From contig NZ_KV917378.1 of the NCBI RefSeq assembly GCF_002019735.1, positions 3,560,869 through 3,624,868 on the forward strand: a DNA stretch of 64,000 bases. The letters run 5' to 3'. Of the stretch, positions 1 to 8,765 are shown in pieces; the stretch's first letter is position 1, and each line of letters opens with the position of its first letter. The notes beneath the pieces are model-generated. The model saw nothing but the letters and a program-made list of their open reading frames with translations. It was not told the DNA's origin and did not search any database. The position numbers were made by a program, and so were the translations under genes. The DNA comes from Salipaludibacillus agaradhaerens (GTDB taxonomy: Bacteria; Bacillota; Bacilli; Bacillales; Salisediminibacteriaceae).

Positions 1-864
1 AAAGAAGGCAGCAAAAATATAATAAGAAATGGCTGGATGACATTTGCTTCTGTTAGTGCAGTGACTGTCATGCTATTGGTTGTGGGTGCATTCTTACTAC
101 TTATTATGAACGTTAATCATTTTGCTGACTCGCTAGAAGATGATGTAGAGGTAAGGGTCTTTATTGAACGGACAGCTGCCGAAGAAGAAAAGGAAGTACT
201 CTTAGACAATATTGAGGATATGACGAATATTGCTTCTGTCACCTTTATTCCGAAAGAAGAAGGGTTGGAACAATTTATTGATAGTCTCGGTGAGCAAGGG
301 GATTATTTCGAAGGTCTAAGAGACGAAAACCCTTTAAATGATGTTTACGTTGTTCGTGCTCAGCAACCGCATGAAACTGAAATGATCGCAGAAGAAATCG
401 AGCAATTTGACTATGTAGAAGGTGTAGAATACGGGCGAGATATTTTCGACCAGTTATTTACGGCTACTGACTTTATTCGAATAGCGGGAACGGTGCTTAT
501 TGTTGGGTTGCTCTTTACAGCTATATTCCTGATCGCTAACACAATTAAACTAACTATTATTGCCAGAAAGCGCGAAATTCAGATAATGAAACTCGTAGGT
601 GCTACTAACGGCTTTATCCGCTGGCCTTTCTTTGTTGAAGGATTGTTATTAGGGACCGTAGGGGCAATTATTCCAATAAGTGCTTTAGGTTACGGCTATC
701 ACTATTTCTACAATACGATAGGTGAGCAGACTGGGATTGATTTCTTCCAATTCCTATCTCCTAATCCTCTGGTCGTTCAAATGGGGATTTTGTTATTAGT
801 TATCGGTGCCGTTGTCGGAGTTTGGGGAAGCTTGATGAGTGTCCGGAAATTCTTGAGAGTTTAG
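1..864 (+). CDS. ftsX: Cell division ABC-transporter-like permease FtsX (5' end cut off)
   Basis: FtsX is the membrane partner of the ATPase FtsE. In Bacillus, FtsEX activates the peptidoglycan endopeptidase CwlO at the cell wall. The reading frame is open from base 1, so the true start lies to the left; the first ATG in the window (37) is internal to the conserved N-terminus (RNGWMTFASVSAVT). One membrane segment follows (residues ~5-27 from that Met), then an extracellular domain of ~130 residues rich in Glu/Asp, then three more membrane segments with the FtsX signature around IIARKREIQIMKLVGAT. About 287 residues are visible, against ~295 for the family, so little is missing. The M23 gene follows after 73 bp, which fits the FtsEX-hydrolase partnership. 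Confidence 0.96.
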   Translation, partial: KEGSKNIIRNGWMTFASVSAVTVMLLVVGAFLLLIMNVNHFADSLEDDVEVRVFIERTAAEEEKEVLLDNIEDMTNIASVTFIPKEEGLEQFIDSLGEQGDYFEGLRDENPLNDVYVVRAQQPHETEMIAEEIEQFDYVEGVEYGRDIFDQLFTATDFIRIAGTVLIVGLLFTAIFLIANTIKLTIIARKREIQIMKLVGATNGFIRWPFFVEGLLLGTVGAIIPISALGYGYHYFYNTIGEQTGIDFFQFLSPNPLVVQMGILLLVIGAVVGVWGSLMSVRKFLRV

Positions 865-876
865 AATTTCCGGGAC
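841..876 (+). other. Hairpin overlapping the end of ftsX
   Basis: GGAAATTCT (845-853) pairs with AGAATTTCC (863-871), extended by GTCC/GGGAC with one bulge. The stem includes the ftsX stop codon. No T-run follows, so this may be a processing or partial-termination structure rather than a full terminator. Confidence 0.4.
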
Positions 877-937
877 TAACTCCCTTCCATATAGATTTCC
901 AAGGAAATAATTTGTGATTTAATAAGGAGGTTTATGC

Positions 938-2332
938 GTGATAAGAAAATTTTCGTTCACTATAGTGATTGCTGTATTGGTTTTTACAGCGCTTTCTGGC
1001 TCTTTGAATCTACATAATGAGACAGCATATGCGAATACAGGTGAAGACCTTGAAAGAGACATAGATTCATATAAACAGGAACAAACTGAAAAAGAACGTG
1101 AAGCTGCTGAAAAAGAAGAGGAATTAGAAAGTATTGAAGAAGAGATAGATGATGTTAAAGAAGAGATAAAACAATTAGATGATGAAGTAATAGAAACTAA
1201 TGAACACATTAGTACGAAAGAAGCGGAAGTAGAGGAAACAACAGCGAGAGTCGAACAATTACATGAAGATATAGAAGAGTTAGAGGAACGCATTGCTGCT
1301 CGTGATGAGCTATTAAAAGAACGAGTGAAGTCCATGTATCAAAATGGCGGTAACGTCAACTACCTTGAAGTTGTGCTTGGCGCGCAAAGCTTCGGGGATT
1401 TAGTAGAGCGTGTTTCTGCCCTAAATTCAATTGCTCAACAAGATCGTGCTATTCTAGAGGAGCATATTGAAGACATGGAAGCTCTTGAAATAGCTACAGA
1501 AGAACTAGAAAATGAATTAGCCAGCCTTGAAAACCAAATGGCTGAATTGGAAGTATTAAAAGATCAATTAGAGCAACAACTTGATGCTAAAGGTGTTTTA
1601 ATAGCTGATTTAGAAGCACAAGGATATGAAATTGAAGATAACCTCTTATCTATTGAAGAAGAAAGAGAGCTTCTGAAAGCGCAAGAAGAGGCAGCGAAAC
1701 AAGAACTGGCTGCTTGGGAAGAAGAACAAAAAAGATTAGAAGAAGAACGACGAAAGAAGGAAGAGGAAGAGCGACGTCAGCGTGAAGAGGCTGAACGGCA
1801 AGAAGCTGAACGAAAAGAAGCGGAAAAAGCGAGTCAATCAAGCGGCTCCTCATCTTCCAATAGTACAAGCTCATCGTCAAATAATAGTTCCAACGAAACA
1901 GCTTCATCGTCAAATGGAGGGTCTGCTACATTCCATAGACCAGCTAATGGGCGTGTGACGTCGGGATTTGGAAGTAGGACACATCCTGTTTATGGGACAA
2001 CACGCCAACATAATGGGATTGATTACGGACGAGATGGTGGAACAGGTATATTTGCTGCTGAAGCAGGGACAGTTGTTTCAGCGAGAAGTATGGGAGGATA
2101 TGGGAATACGATTATCATTACACATGTTATCGATGGTAAAACGTATGCCACGTTATATGCCCATCTAGCTTCTTTCAATGTGTCTGTTGGTGATCGCGTA
2201 AGTAGAGGTCAAAACATTGCGACAATGGGGACAACTGGAACTTCCACTGGGGTCCATCTTCATTTCGAAGTTCATCCTGGAGGCTATTCTGGAGGCTCAT
2301 CAGCAGTTAACCCTGCCCCTTATTTACCATAA
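938..2332 (+). CDS. Secreted coiled-coil M23 peptidase, EnvC/murein hydrolase activator type
   Basis: This protein is an extracellular peptidoglycan endopeptidase or hydrolase activator, expected to act under FtsEX control. It has a signal peptide (residues 1-~32, cut near AYA-NT), then a long Glu/Lys/Gln-rich coiled coil (~33-300), a Ser/Asn linker and a C-terminal LytM/M23 domain (~329-450). The zinc and catalytic residues are all present: HNGID (H358, D362), YAH (H409) and HLHF (H440, H442), so it may be catalytically active and not just an activator. The GTG start at 938 is chosen because AAGGAGG (924-930) lies 7 bp upstream; the ATG at 934 is out of frame. Its place between ftsX and an S41 protease is common in Bacillaceae. 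Confidence 0.93.
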   Translation: MIRKFSFTIVIAVLVFTALSGSLNLHNETAYANTGEDLERDIDSYKQEQTEKEREAAEKEEELESIEEEIDDVKEEIKQLDDEVIETNEHISTKEAEVEETTARVEQLHEDIEELEERIAARDELLKERVKSMYQNGGNVNYLEVVLGAQSFGDLVERVSALNSIAQQDRAILEEHIEDMEALEIATEELENELASLENQMAELEVLKDQLEQQLDAKGVLIADLEAQGYEIEDNLLSIEEERELLKAQEEAAKQELAAWEEEQKRLEEERRKKEEEERRQREEAERQEAERKEAEKASQSSGSSSSNSTSSSSNNSSNETASSSNGGSATFHRPANGRVTSGFGSRTHPVYGTTRQHNGIDYGRDGGTGIFAAEAGTVVSARSMGGYGNTIIITHVIDGKTYATLYAHLASFNVSVGDRVSRGQNIATMGTTGTSTGVHLHFEVHPGGYSGGSSAVNPAPYLP

Positions 2333-2353
2333 TAACAAGTGAAACTATGAATA

Positions 2354-2398
2354 AAAAAGAAGGTCCAATAGTATATTATACTGGACTCTTCTTTTTTT
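2354..2398 (+). terminator. Rho-independent terminator after the M23 gene
   Basis: AGAAGGTCCA pairs with TGGACTCTTCT around a short AT-rich palindrome (AGTATATTATACT), followed by a run of seven T. Confidence 0.85.
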
Positions 2399-2707
2399 GA
2401 TGATTAAATAGTTTGCTCCGATATAATGGAAAGTAATAACGGATGATCGTATGTATAGAAAAAGTTCACCCTTACTTTTTGCATAAAACATCGTCAAAGG
2501 CCTTTAATATGACCAGAGACAAAACATAAACTTCTAACATCGTATATTTTACGGGAGATGACTTAATAAAGATCTACATGTTAAAACATTCTTCAATTAC
2601 TTAAATGAAGTATTTCATAATTTAGGCTAACTTTGATATGATAAAGATAGCTTAGAGGGGGATTTCGACATCTTCCAAAGTTTAATTAGGGAAAAAGAGG
2701 TGGGAAA
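2399..2707. other. Intergenic region before ctpB
   Basis: Most of this stretch shows no gene. A TATGAT box at 2637-2642 with a weak TTCATA (2614-2619) 17 bp upstream could be the ctpB promoter. The ribosome binding site AGAGGTGGG lies just before the GTG at 2708. Confidence 0.35.
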
Positions 2708-4180
2708 GTGAATAAGAATAAAATACTCCTCCCGGTTGCGGTGGCGATCTCCCTCCTATTAGGAGCCGGTGGAATGTATACTGCTTTAGCAGCGATAGAT
2801 AATGATGAAGCAGCAATGGTAATGGAGTCAGGAAATAATGACAATTCTGAAGGTAATGAAGGACATGACCCAGAAATAACAGAAGATCAGTTAAAAAAAC
2901 TTGAGCGAGCTTTTGACATTATTTCTGAACAGTATGTGAATGAAGTTGATGAATCTGAGCTCCTTGATGGTGCAATCCATGGTATGTTAGAAGTATTAGA
3001 TGATCCTTACTCAGTATATATGGATGAAACAACTGCAAAAGAATTTATGGAGTCGTTAGACTCTTCTTTTGAAGGTATCGGGGCAGAAGTGAGTATGACA
3101 AATGGAAAGGTGACAATTGTAGCACCATTCCGCGACTCTCCTGCCGAAGAGGCTGGGCTAAGACCAAATGATCAAATTATTGAAATTGATGAGGAGAATA
3201 TTGAAGGGCTTTCTCTTTATGAGGCAGTGTCTAAAATTCGTGGGGAGAAAGGGACAACTGTCACATTAACTATAGAACGCCCAGGAGTAACAGATCCTAT
3301 ATCAATTGATGTTGTACGTGATGAAATTCCAATTGAAACAGTATACGGAGAGATTATTGAAGAAGAAGATCAATCAATTGGTTTAATAGAATTACGGTCT
3401 TTCTCGGAAAATACAGCAGAACGTTTTGAAGAGGAATTGATTAAACTAGAAGATGAAGGAATTGATGGTTTAATCATTGATGTGCGTGGTAATCCTGGAG
3501 GCTTTTTGCAAAGTGTTGAAGACATTGGCAGCCTGTTAATACCCGAGGGGGAAGCTATTGTACAAATAGAAGACCGAGAAGGTGAACGGATGCGTCATCT
3601 TTCAAATCTGGAAGAAGAAAAAGAATATCCAGTTGTCACTTTAGTTGATGAAGGAAGTGCTTCAGCTTCGGAAATTCTTGCAGCGGCATTGAAAGAGGCT
3701 GGTGGCTATGATGTTGTTGGAAAAAGTACATTTGGAAAAGGGACCGTTCAACAAACTCTGCCAATGGGTGATGGAAGTGAGATGAAATTAACGTTATTCA
3801 GATGGCTAACGTCGGACGGTAATGACATTAACGAGGAAGGTGTCGAGCCAACTGTTGAGGTAGAACAACCTGAGTTTTTCTACGTTTCCCCAATTGATGC
3901 TGAAGAGACACTAGTGATTGATATGACGAACGATCATATTGCAAGTGCTCAAATTATGCTTAAAGGGCTAGGGTATAAACCTGGAAGAACTGATGGCTAT
4001 TTTGATGAAACGACTGAAGACACCGTCTCCGACTTCCAAGATGATGAGGGACTTGACGTCACTGGTGAAATTAATGAGGAAACAGCTGACCGTTTGCAAG
4101 AGTTAATCATTGAAGCAGTTCAGAACAAGAAAAATGATAGACAACTCAAGAAAGCTTTAGAGCTTTTGACGAAAGAATAA
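2708..4180 (+). CDS. ctpB: S41 carboxy-terminal processing protease CtpB
   Basis: This is a PDZ-gated serine protease. In Bacillus sporulation CtpB cleaves SpoIVFA and helps activate pro-sigma-K. It has an N-terminal signal/anchor (residues ~5-30), then a PDZ domain (~105-190), an S41 catalytic domain with DVRGNPGG, and the Ser-Lys pair in GSASASE (Ser319) and FGKG (Lys344). The 25-residue Ser-Lys spacing is the family's usual one. A C-terminal peptidoglycan-binding domain (~415-475) ends the protein. The length of 490 aa is normal. The GTG start has a good ribosome binding site. It lies directly upstream of minJ, as in B. subtilis. Confidence 0.94.
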   Translation: MNKNKILLPVAVAISLLLGAGGMYTALAAIDNDEAAMVMESGNNDNSEGNEGHDPEITEDQLKKLERAFDIISEQYVNEVDESELLDGAIHGMLEVLDDPYSVYMDETTAKEFMESLDSSFEGIGAEVSMTNGKVTIVAPFRDSPAEEAGLRPNDQIIEIDEENIEGLSLYEAVSKIRGEKGTTVTLTIERPGVTDPISIDVVRDEIPIETVYGEIIEEEDQSIGLIELRSFSENTAERFEEELIKLEDEGIDGLIIDVRGNPGGFLQSVEDIGSLLIPEGEAIVQIEDREGERMRHLSNLEEEKEYPVVTLVDEGSASASEILAAALKEAGGYDVVGKSTFGKGTVQQTLPMGDGSEMKLTLFRWLTSDGNDINEEGVEPTVEVEQPEFFYVSPIDAEETLVIDMTNDHIASAQIMLKGLGYKPGRTDGYFDETTEDTVSDFQDDEGLDVTGEINEETADRLQELIIEAVQNKKNDRQLKKALELLTKE

Positions 4181-4187
4181 CTTGTTA

Positions 4188-4230
4188 TTAACCGGTCATC
4201 TCCTAAGATAGCCGGTTAATTTTTTATTTT
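4188..4230 (+). terminator. Terminator after ctpB
   Basis: TTAACCGG (4188-4195) pairs with CCGGTTAA (4212-4219), followed by TTTTTTATTTT. Confidence 0.85.
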
Positions 4231-4542
4231 GACAGTAAAGTGAAACTATTTTCCTCTATATAAGAACGGATTCAAATAATGATTTTTCTTTTTTAGTAAG
4301 AGGGATCAACTATGCTATCACAAATACAGGTTGACAAGGGTTCATACCCTTTTTTAACAGGGTGGAGAGAAAGAAGCACTTTCTTCTGAAGGAAATCAAT
4401 AATTTTATTAAAAAACAGCTTTTTTTTTCTGAAAATTCATTTACAATGAAAGGAAGGGACAGTTAGAATCAGTATGGGAGTTTATGTCACAACATGGCTA
4501 TTTTGTACGTAAGGTTCCTGTATGTTCGAGGAGGCAGTTATT
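4231..4542. other. Intergenic region between ctpB and minJ
   Basis: No gene is seen. TTGACA at 4331-4336 runs straight into a small AAGGGT/ACCCTT hairpin with a T-run (4336-4355). TACAAT at 4442-4447 is a possible -10 for minJ with a poor -35. Confidence 0.3.
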
Positions 4543-6141
4543 ATGGATGTAATAGGATTTGAAATACTTCAAGCAGTAGGTAGATTCTTTTTACACCCGC
4601 TTACATATGTGATCATACTCGTCATCTTTTTGTATAATTTACGGCGAGTGAAACGGGAGCGAAAGGATTTTCATACCCGTGTATATGATGTAGTTTCATG
4701 TGTGGTATCACCCTTAGGCATTTCCTTAATATTTACTATTCTAGTGTCGGCAGTGACACTATTACTAGGCATTTATTTACAACCCGGCTTTTTAATTTTA
4801 ATGTCATTGTTGTGGATAGTATTGATACCTTTTCGCAATGCTAGGTGGTTAAGTATGACGACCATCGTCTCACTAGGGATGCTTATCGTCTTCTTTCTAC
4901 CAGAACTCACATTCCAACATCCGTTAGTGAATAGCTGGTTAAATGATTTAGAGACAACCTCATTGTTAAATGTTGCGTTACTTATTACAGTGCTGCTTAT
5001 CGCTGAAGCGATCCTTGTATTAATAGACGGCTGGAAACAGACGTCACCAGCTATTATCAAAAGTAAGCGGGGAAAACTAGTTGGTGAACATCGAGCTTCG
5101 CGCTTTTGGTTTATCCCTGTTTTTTTAATTATTCCTGTTGGAGAATTAACTAGTGCAGGCTGGTGGCCAGTACTAGATATACCAGGGACATTTTTTGGGA
5201 TTGCCCTTCTCCCATTTGTGCTAGGATTCCGTTTAAACATACATGCCGAGTTACCAGTTCTAGGAGTGAAACGGGTTGGGAAACAGTTGTTGCTCTTGGC
5301 TCTAGGTGTCACCCCTTTGGCGATTATGTCCTATTTTTACCCATTAGTAGCAGTGCTAATTCCAGCTGTTGTTTTAATAGCGAGAGAATTAATTTTTGTA
5401 TTATATCATCGAAAAGATAAAGGTCAAACAAGTTTTTTTGCTCGCCGAGAGAGCGGCTTACGGATTGTAGGAGTATTACCTGGCTCTACAGCTGCAAAGA
5501 TGGGGTTGGAGATAGGTGAAATAATCGTTAAAACGAATGGACGTGAGGTCTATTCCCAGCGGAATTTCTATGATGCGCTACAGCAAAATTCTGCTTATTG
5601 TAAATTAGAGGTACTAGATACTAATGACGAATTACGCTTTGCCCAATCATCTATCTTTCAAGGCGATCATTTTCAAATAGGCTGTTTGTTTGTTCCAGAT
5701 GATGAGTTCGGAAATCTGTCGTACCGAGGTCTTCGCTCTTCTGTTGTCATTAACCAAGATAGATCAGAATTGACTGAGCACGAAAAGGAAAATGAGGGTG
5801 AGGAACACAGAGAAGATGAGGTAGTGGCTAGTGATCATGAAAAATCGAAGGAAAACGTTAGTTCTGAAAATGACGATACTTCTCATGAAGATGATGATCA
5901 TACTAGTGAGGATCAATCGGATCAACCCCATGTTTCTCAGGAAGAAGTTGTTGATAAAGAAGCTTTCTTTAAGTCAGCTAAAGATGCTTATGAAACAGGC
6001 AAACCTTACGGACAAGCTGAAGGATTAACCTCTTTTTATGACGAATTTCGAAAAATGAAGTCTGAAAGAAATAAATGGCGTCCTAAAATGGAAGACGAAA
6101 TAGAAGAAGAACAAGAGAAGAAGAAAGAATATAATGACTAA
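4543..6141 (+). CDS. minJ: MinJ-like topological determinant of cell division (multi-TM, PDZ)
   Basis: MinJ links DivIVA to MinD/MinC at the septum and poles and so helps place the division site. The protein (532 aa) has about six to eight membrane segments (residues ~5-290) and a cytoplasmic PDZ domain (~305-385, around GVLPGSTAAKMGLEIGEII). The last ~130 residues form a strongly acidic, Ser/His-rich tail that B. subtilis MinJ (~397 aa) does not have. The ATG at 4543 is chosen over the one at 4522 because GAGGAGG (4528-4534) sits 8 bp before it. Its identity rests on domain layout and the conserved place after ctpB. Confidence 0.82.
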   Translation: MDVIGFEILQAVGRFFLHPLTYVIILVIFLYNLRRVKRERKDFHTRVYDVVSCVVSPLGISLIFTILVSAVTLLLGIYLQPGFLILMSLLWIVLIPFRNARWLSMTTIVSLGMLIVFFLPELTFQHPLVNSWLNDLETTSLLNVALLITVLLIAEAILVLIDGWKQTSPAIIKSKRGKLVGEHRASRFWFIPVFLIIPVGELTSAGWWPVLDIPGTFFGIALLPFVLGFRLNIHAELPVLGVKRVGKQLLLLALGVTPLAIMSYFYPLVAVLIPAVVLIARELIFVLYHRKDKGQTSFFARRESGLRIVGVLPGSTAAKMGLEIGEIIVKTNGREVYSQRNFYDALQQNSAYCKLEVLDTNDELRFAQSSIFQGDHFQIGCLFVPDDEFGNLSYRGLRSSVVINQDRSELTEHEKENEGEEHREDEVVASDHEKSKENVSSENDDTSHEDDDHTSEDQSDQPHVSQEEVVDKEAFFKSAKDAYETGKPYGQAEGLTSFYDEFRKMKSERNKWRPKMEDEIEEEQEKKKEYND

Positions 6142-6146
6142 AAGTG

Positions 6147-6190
6147 TGGTTGGAAAACTGTCGAATGGCGGTTTATCAACCATTTTTTTT
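6147..6190 (+). terminator. Terminator after minJ
   Basis: TGGTTG (6147-6152) pairs with CAACCA (6177-6182) around a longer loop, followed by eight T. Confidence 0.7.
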
Positions 6191-6320
6191 ATCACAGATA
6201 ACCGTCCGTGAGGAGAGCGGCATTATTAGGAGAGAGATAACGTACGCTCATGTTATGATTCACGCAACTAACAATCAGTGGGAGAGGAACGAAAGCGCCC
6301 ACTGATTGAAGGGTTTTATT
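6191..6320 (+). repeat. Dispersed intergenic repeat, copy A
   Basis: This copy begins ATCACAGATAACCGTCCGT and ends with a perfect 11-bp hairpin, CAATCAGTGGG / CCCACTGATTG, then AAGGGTTTTATT. Related copies lie at 11806-11930, 18371-18515, 27740-27822 (minus strand) and 32334-32450. Confidence 0.75.
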
Positions 6321-6489
6321 GAGAGGCTTAAGACATTTAAAAAATGAGTGTTTTAAAAGAGAATGAGAGGTGTATTGTAAGAAATATAAGACCATGCTGT
6401 TAGTAATAAATAAACCACTGTTATACGTTATATTTTTGATTAGATAGATTACGTTTACGACGGGCTGTTCGGTTTTTTGATATTGAAGG
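6321..6489. other. Intergenic DNA without visible gene
   Basis: I see no gene or clear structure between repeat copy A and the uvrB control region. Confidence 0.4.
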
Positions 6490-6527
6490 GAATATTTGTT
6501 CGTGTTTTGTGTAAAATATGCTATAAT
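6490..6527 (+). promoter_or_regulatory. uvrB promoter with LexA-box-like operator
   Basis: GAAT-ATTT-GTTC (6490-6501) matches the Gram-positive SOS box GAAC-N4-GTTC at all but one base. It overlaps a candidate -35 TTCGTG (6499-6504). TATAAT (6522-6527) follows after 17 bp and is preceded by TGC, giving an extended -10. LexA control of uvrBA is known in B. subtilis; its presence here is inferred. Confidence 0.6.
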
Positions 6528-6759
6528 GAAAAATGTCATTGTAAGCAGAAAGTGAAGAAGCTACCTTATCAAGCGAAGTAATTGATTTTAATATATTAAA
6601 GAGATAACCTCGTTAAAAGATATAGAAGTTTATCTTAATTAGTGAAAAGTTGTTGAGCAACCTTAAAGTACTTAACTCAGATGTAAATGGTGTTATACCG
6701 CTGTTTTGTTAATTCATATACATAACCTGGTTTTATAGAGATGAAAAGGAGGAAGTGCT

Positions 6760-8757
6760 GTGTCTGGGAAATCTTTAACGCCTTTTGAGCTCGTTTCTGC
6801 ATACGACCCTCAAGGAGATCAGCCGCAAGCGATAAAAAAACTCGTTGAAGGGATTAAGAGCGGAGAAAAATATCAAACCCTACTTGGGGCCACTGGAACT
6901 GGTAAAACATTCACAATATCAAATGTGGTGAAGGAAGTAAATAAGCCTACATTAGTCATTGCTCACAATAAAACGTTAGCTGGCCAATTATATAGTGAGT
7001 TTAAAGAATTCTTCCCTAACAATCGGGTAGAGTATTTTGTGAGTTATTATGATTATTATCAACCAGAAGCTTATATTCCTCAATCAGATACATTCATTGA
7101 AAAAGATGCCAGTATAAACGATGAAATAGACAAGCTTAGGCACTCAGCAACAAGTTCATTGTTTGAAAGAAAAGATGTGATTATAGTAGCGAGTGTTTCG
7201 TGTATTTACGGTCTCGGTTCACCAGAGGAATATGGTGACCTAGTCGTATCGTTAAGAACTGGCATGGAACGTGAGCGCAATGACATTCTTAGACAGCTTG
7301 TTGATGTGCAATATGAACGAAACGACATCAATTTTACCCGGGGAACATTTCGTGTGCGGGGAGATGTGGTCGAAATTTTTCCAGCTTCAAGAGATGAACA
7401 TTGTTTGCGAGTCGAATTTTTTGGGGATGAAATAGACCGTATTACTGAAGTGGATGCGCTAACTGGCGAAATTCTCGGAGAACGGGAACACGTCGCGATT
7501 TTTCCAGCTTCCCACTTCGTCACTCGAGAAGAAAAACTAAAGCGAGCAATTGTTAATATTGAAAAGGAATTAGAAGAAACGCTTAAAACACTTCATGAAC
7601 AAGGAAAGCTGTTAGAAGCACAACGCCTTGAACAGCGGACTAGATATGATATTGAAATGATGCACGAGATGGGTTACTGTTCTGGCATTGAGAATTATTC
7701 CAGACACTTGACCTTCCGAGAAGCCGGTGCAACACCGTATACGTTACTCGATTATTTTCCAGAGGATTTTCTTATTGTAGTGGACGAATCTCACGTGACA
7801 CTTCCACAGGTACGGGGGATGTATAATGGGGACCAGGCACGTAAAAGTGTCCTTGTAGACCACGGTTTTCGTTTACCTTCTGCTAAAGACAACCGTCCTT
7901 TAAAATTTGAAGAATTCGAGAAACATATACATCAAACTATATTCGTCTCTGCCACACCTGGACCATATGAAATTGACCATTGTCCTGAAATGGTGGAGCA
8001 AATCATTCGACCTACCGGTTTGTTAGATCCATTGGTCGACATTCGCCCGATTGAAGGGCAAATTGATGATTTAATAGAAGAGATCCGATTGCGAAAGGAA
8101 AGGGAAGAACGAGTCCTTGTCACAACGTTAACGAAAAAGATGTCTGAAGATTTAACAGACTACTTTAAAGAAGTAGGTATTCGTGTTAAGTATTTACATT
8201 CGGATATTAAAACCCTAGAGCGCATTCAAATTATTCGTGAATTAAGAAAAGGAGAATTTGATGTCCTTGTCGGTATTAATCTATTGAGGGAAGGACTTGA
8301 TATTCCTGAAGTGTCACTCGTTGCCATATTGGATGCTGATAAAGAAGGCTTTTTAAGATCAGAGCGTTCCTTAATTCAAACGATGGGTAGGGCAGCAAGA
8401 AATGCGAATGGATACGTCATTATGTATGCTAATAAAATAACGAATTCTATGCAGATAGCACTAGAAGAAACAAAACGTCGCCGCAACATTCAAAAAGCAC
8501 ATAATGAAAAGCACGGTATTGTGCCTCAAACGATACAGAAAGCCATTCCTGAACTCATTCAAGCTACTTATGCTGCTGAAGAAGAAGAAGCGTACGAGGC
8601 TTTCACGAAAGCACCGAAACAAAAATTAAGCAAGAAAGATCGCGAACAAGTCATCGAGCGAATGGAAAAAGAAATGAAAGAAGCGGCTAAAAACCTGGAC
8701 TTCGAACGGGCAGCAGAGCTTCGCGATGTCATTATAGAATTGAAAGCGGAAGGGTGA
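6760..8757 (+). CDS. uvrB: Excinuclease ABC subunit B
   Basis: UvrB is the damage-verifying helicase-like subunit of nucleotide excision repair. It receives the lesion from UvrA and recruits UvrC. Visible motifs include Walker A GATGTGKT, the beta-hairpin region [12 protein letters not shown], Walker B VVDESH, helicase motif VI near QTMGRAARN, and the C-terminal UVR motif (last ~35 residues) that contacts UvrC. The length of 665 aa is normal. A GTG start is supported by AAAAGGAGG 7 bp upstream. The stop overlaps the region in front of uvrA, so the two genes form one operon. Confidence 0.98.
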   Translation: MSGKSLTPFELVSAYDPQGDQPQAIKKLVEGIKSGEKYQTLLGATGTGKTFTISNVVKEVNKPTLVIAHNKTLAGQLYSEFKEFFPNNRVEYFVSYYDYYQPEAYIPQSDTFIEKDASINDEIDKLRHSATSSLFERKDVIIVASVSCIYGLGSPEEYGDLVVSLRTGMERERNDILRQLVDVQYERNDINFTRGTFRVRGDVVEIFPASRDEHCLRVEFFGDEIDRITEVDALTGEILGEREHVAIFPASHFVTREEKLKRAIVNIEKELEETLKTLHEQGKLLEAQRLEQRTRYDIEMMHEMGYCSGIENYSRHLTFREAGATPYTLLDYFPEDFLIVVDESHVTLPQVRGMYNGDQARKSVLVDHGFRLPSAKDNRPLKFEEFEKHIHQTIFVSATPGPYEIDHCPEMVEQIIRPTGLLDPLVDIRPIEGQIDDLIEEIRLRKEREERVLVTTLTKKMSEDLTDYFKEVGIRVKYLHSDIKTLERIQIIRELRKGEFDVLVGINLLREGLDIPEVSLVAILDADKEGFLRSERSLIQTMGRAARNANGYVIMYANKITNSMQIALEETKRRRNIQKAHNEKHGIVPQTIQKAIPELIQATYAAEEEEAYEAFTKAPKQKLSKKDREQVIERMEKEMKEAAKNLDFERAAELRDVIIELKAEG

Positions 8758-8765
8758 ATGAACAT

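Noticed and set aside
919-1335. Minus-strand Ser-rich frame opposite the M23 coiled coil
   Set aside because: It is the antisense image of Glu/Lys-rich codons and has no start signal.
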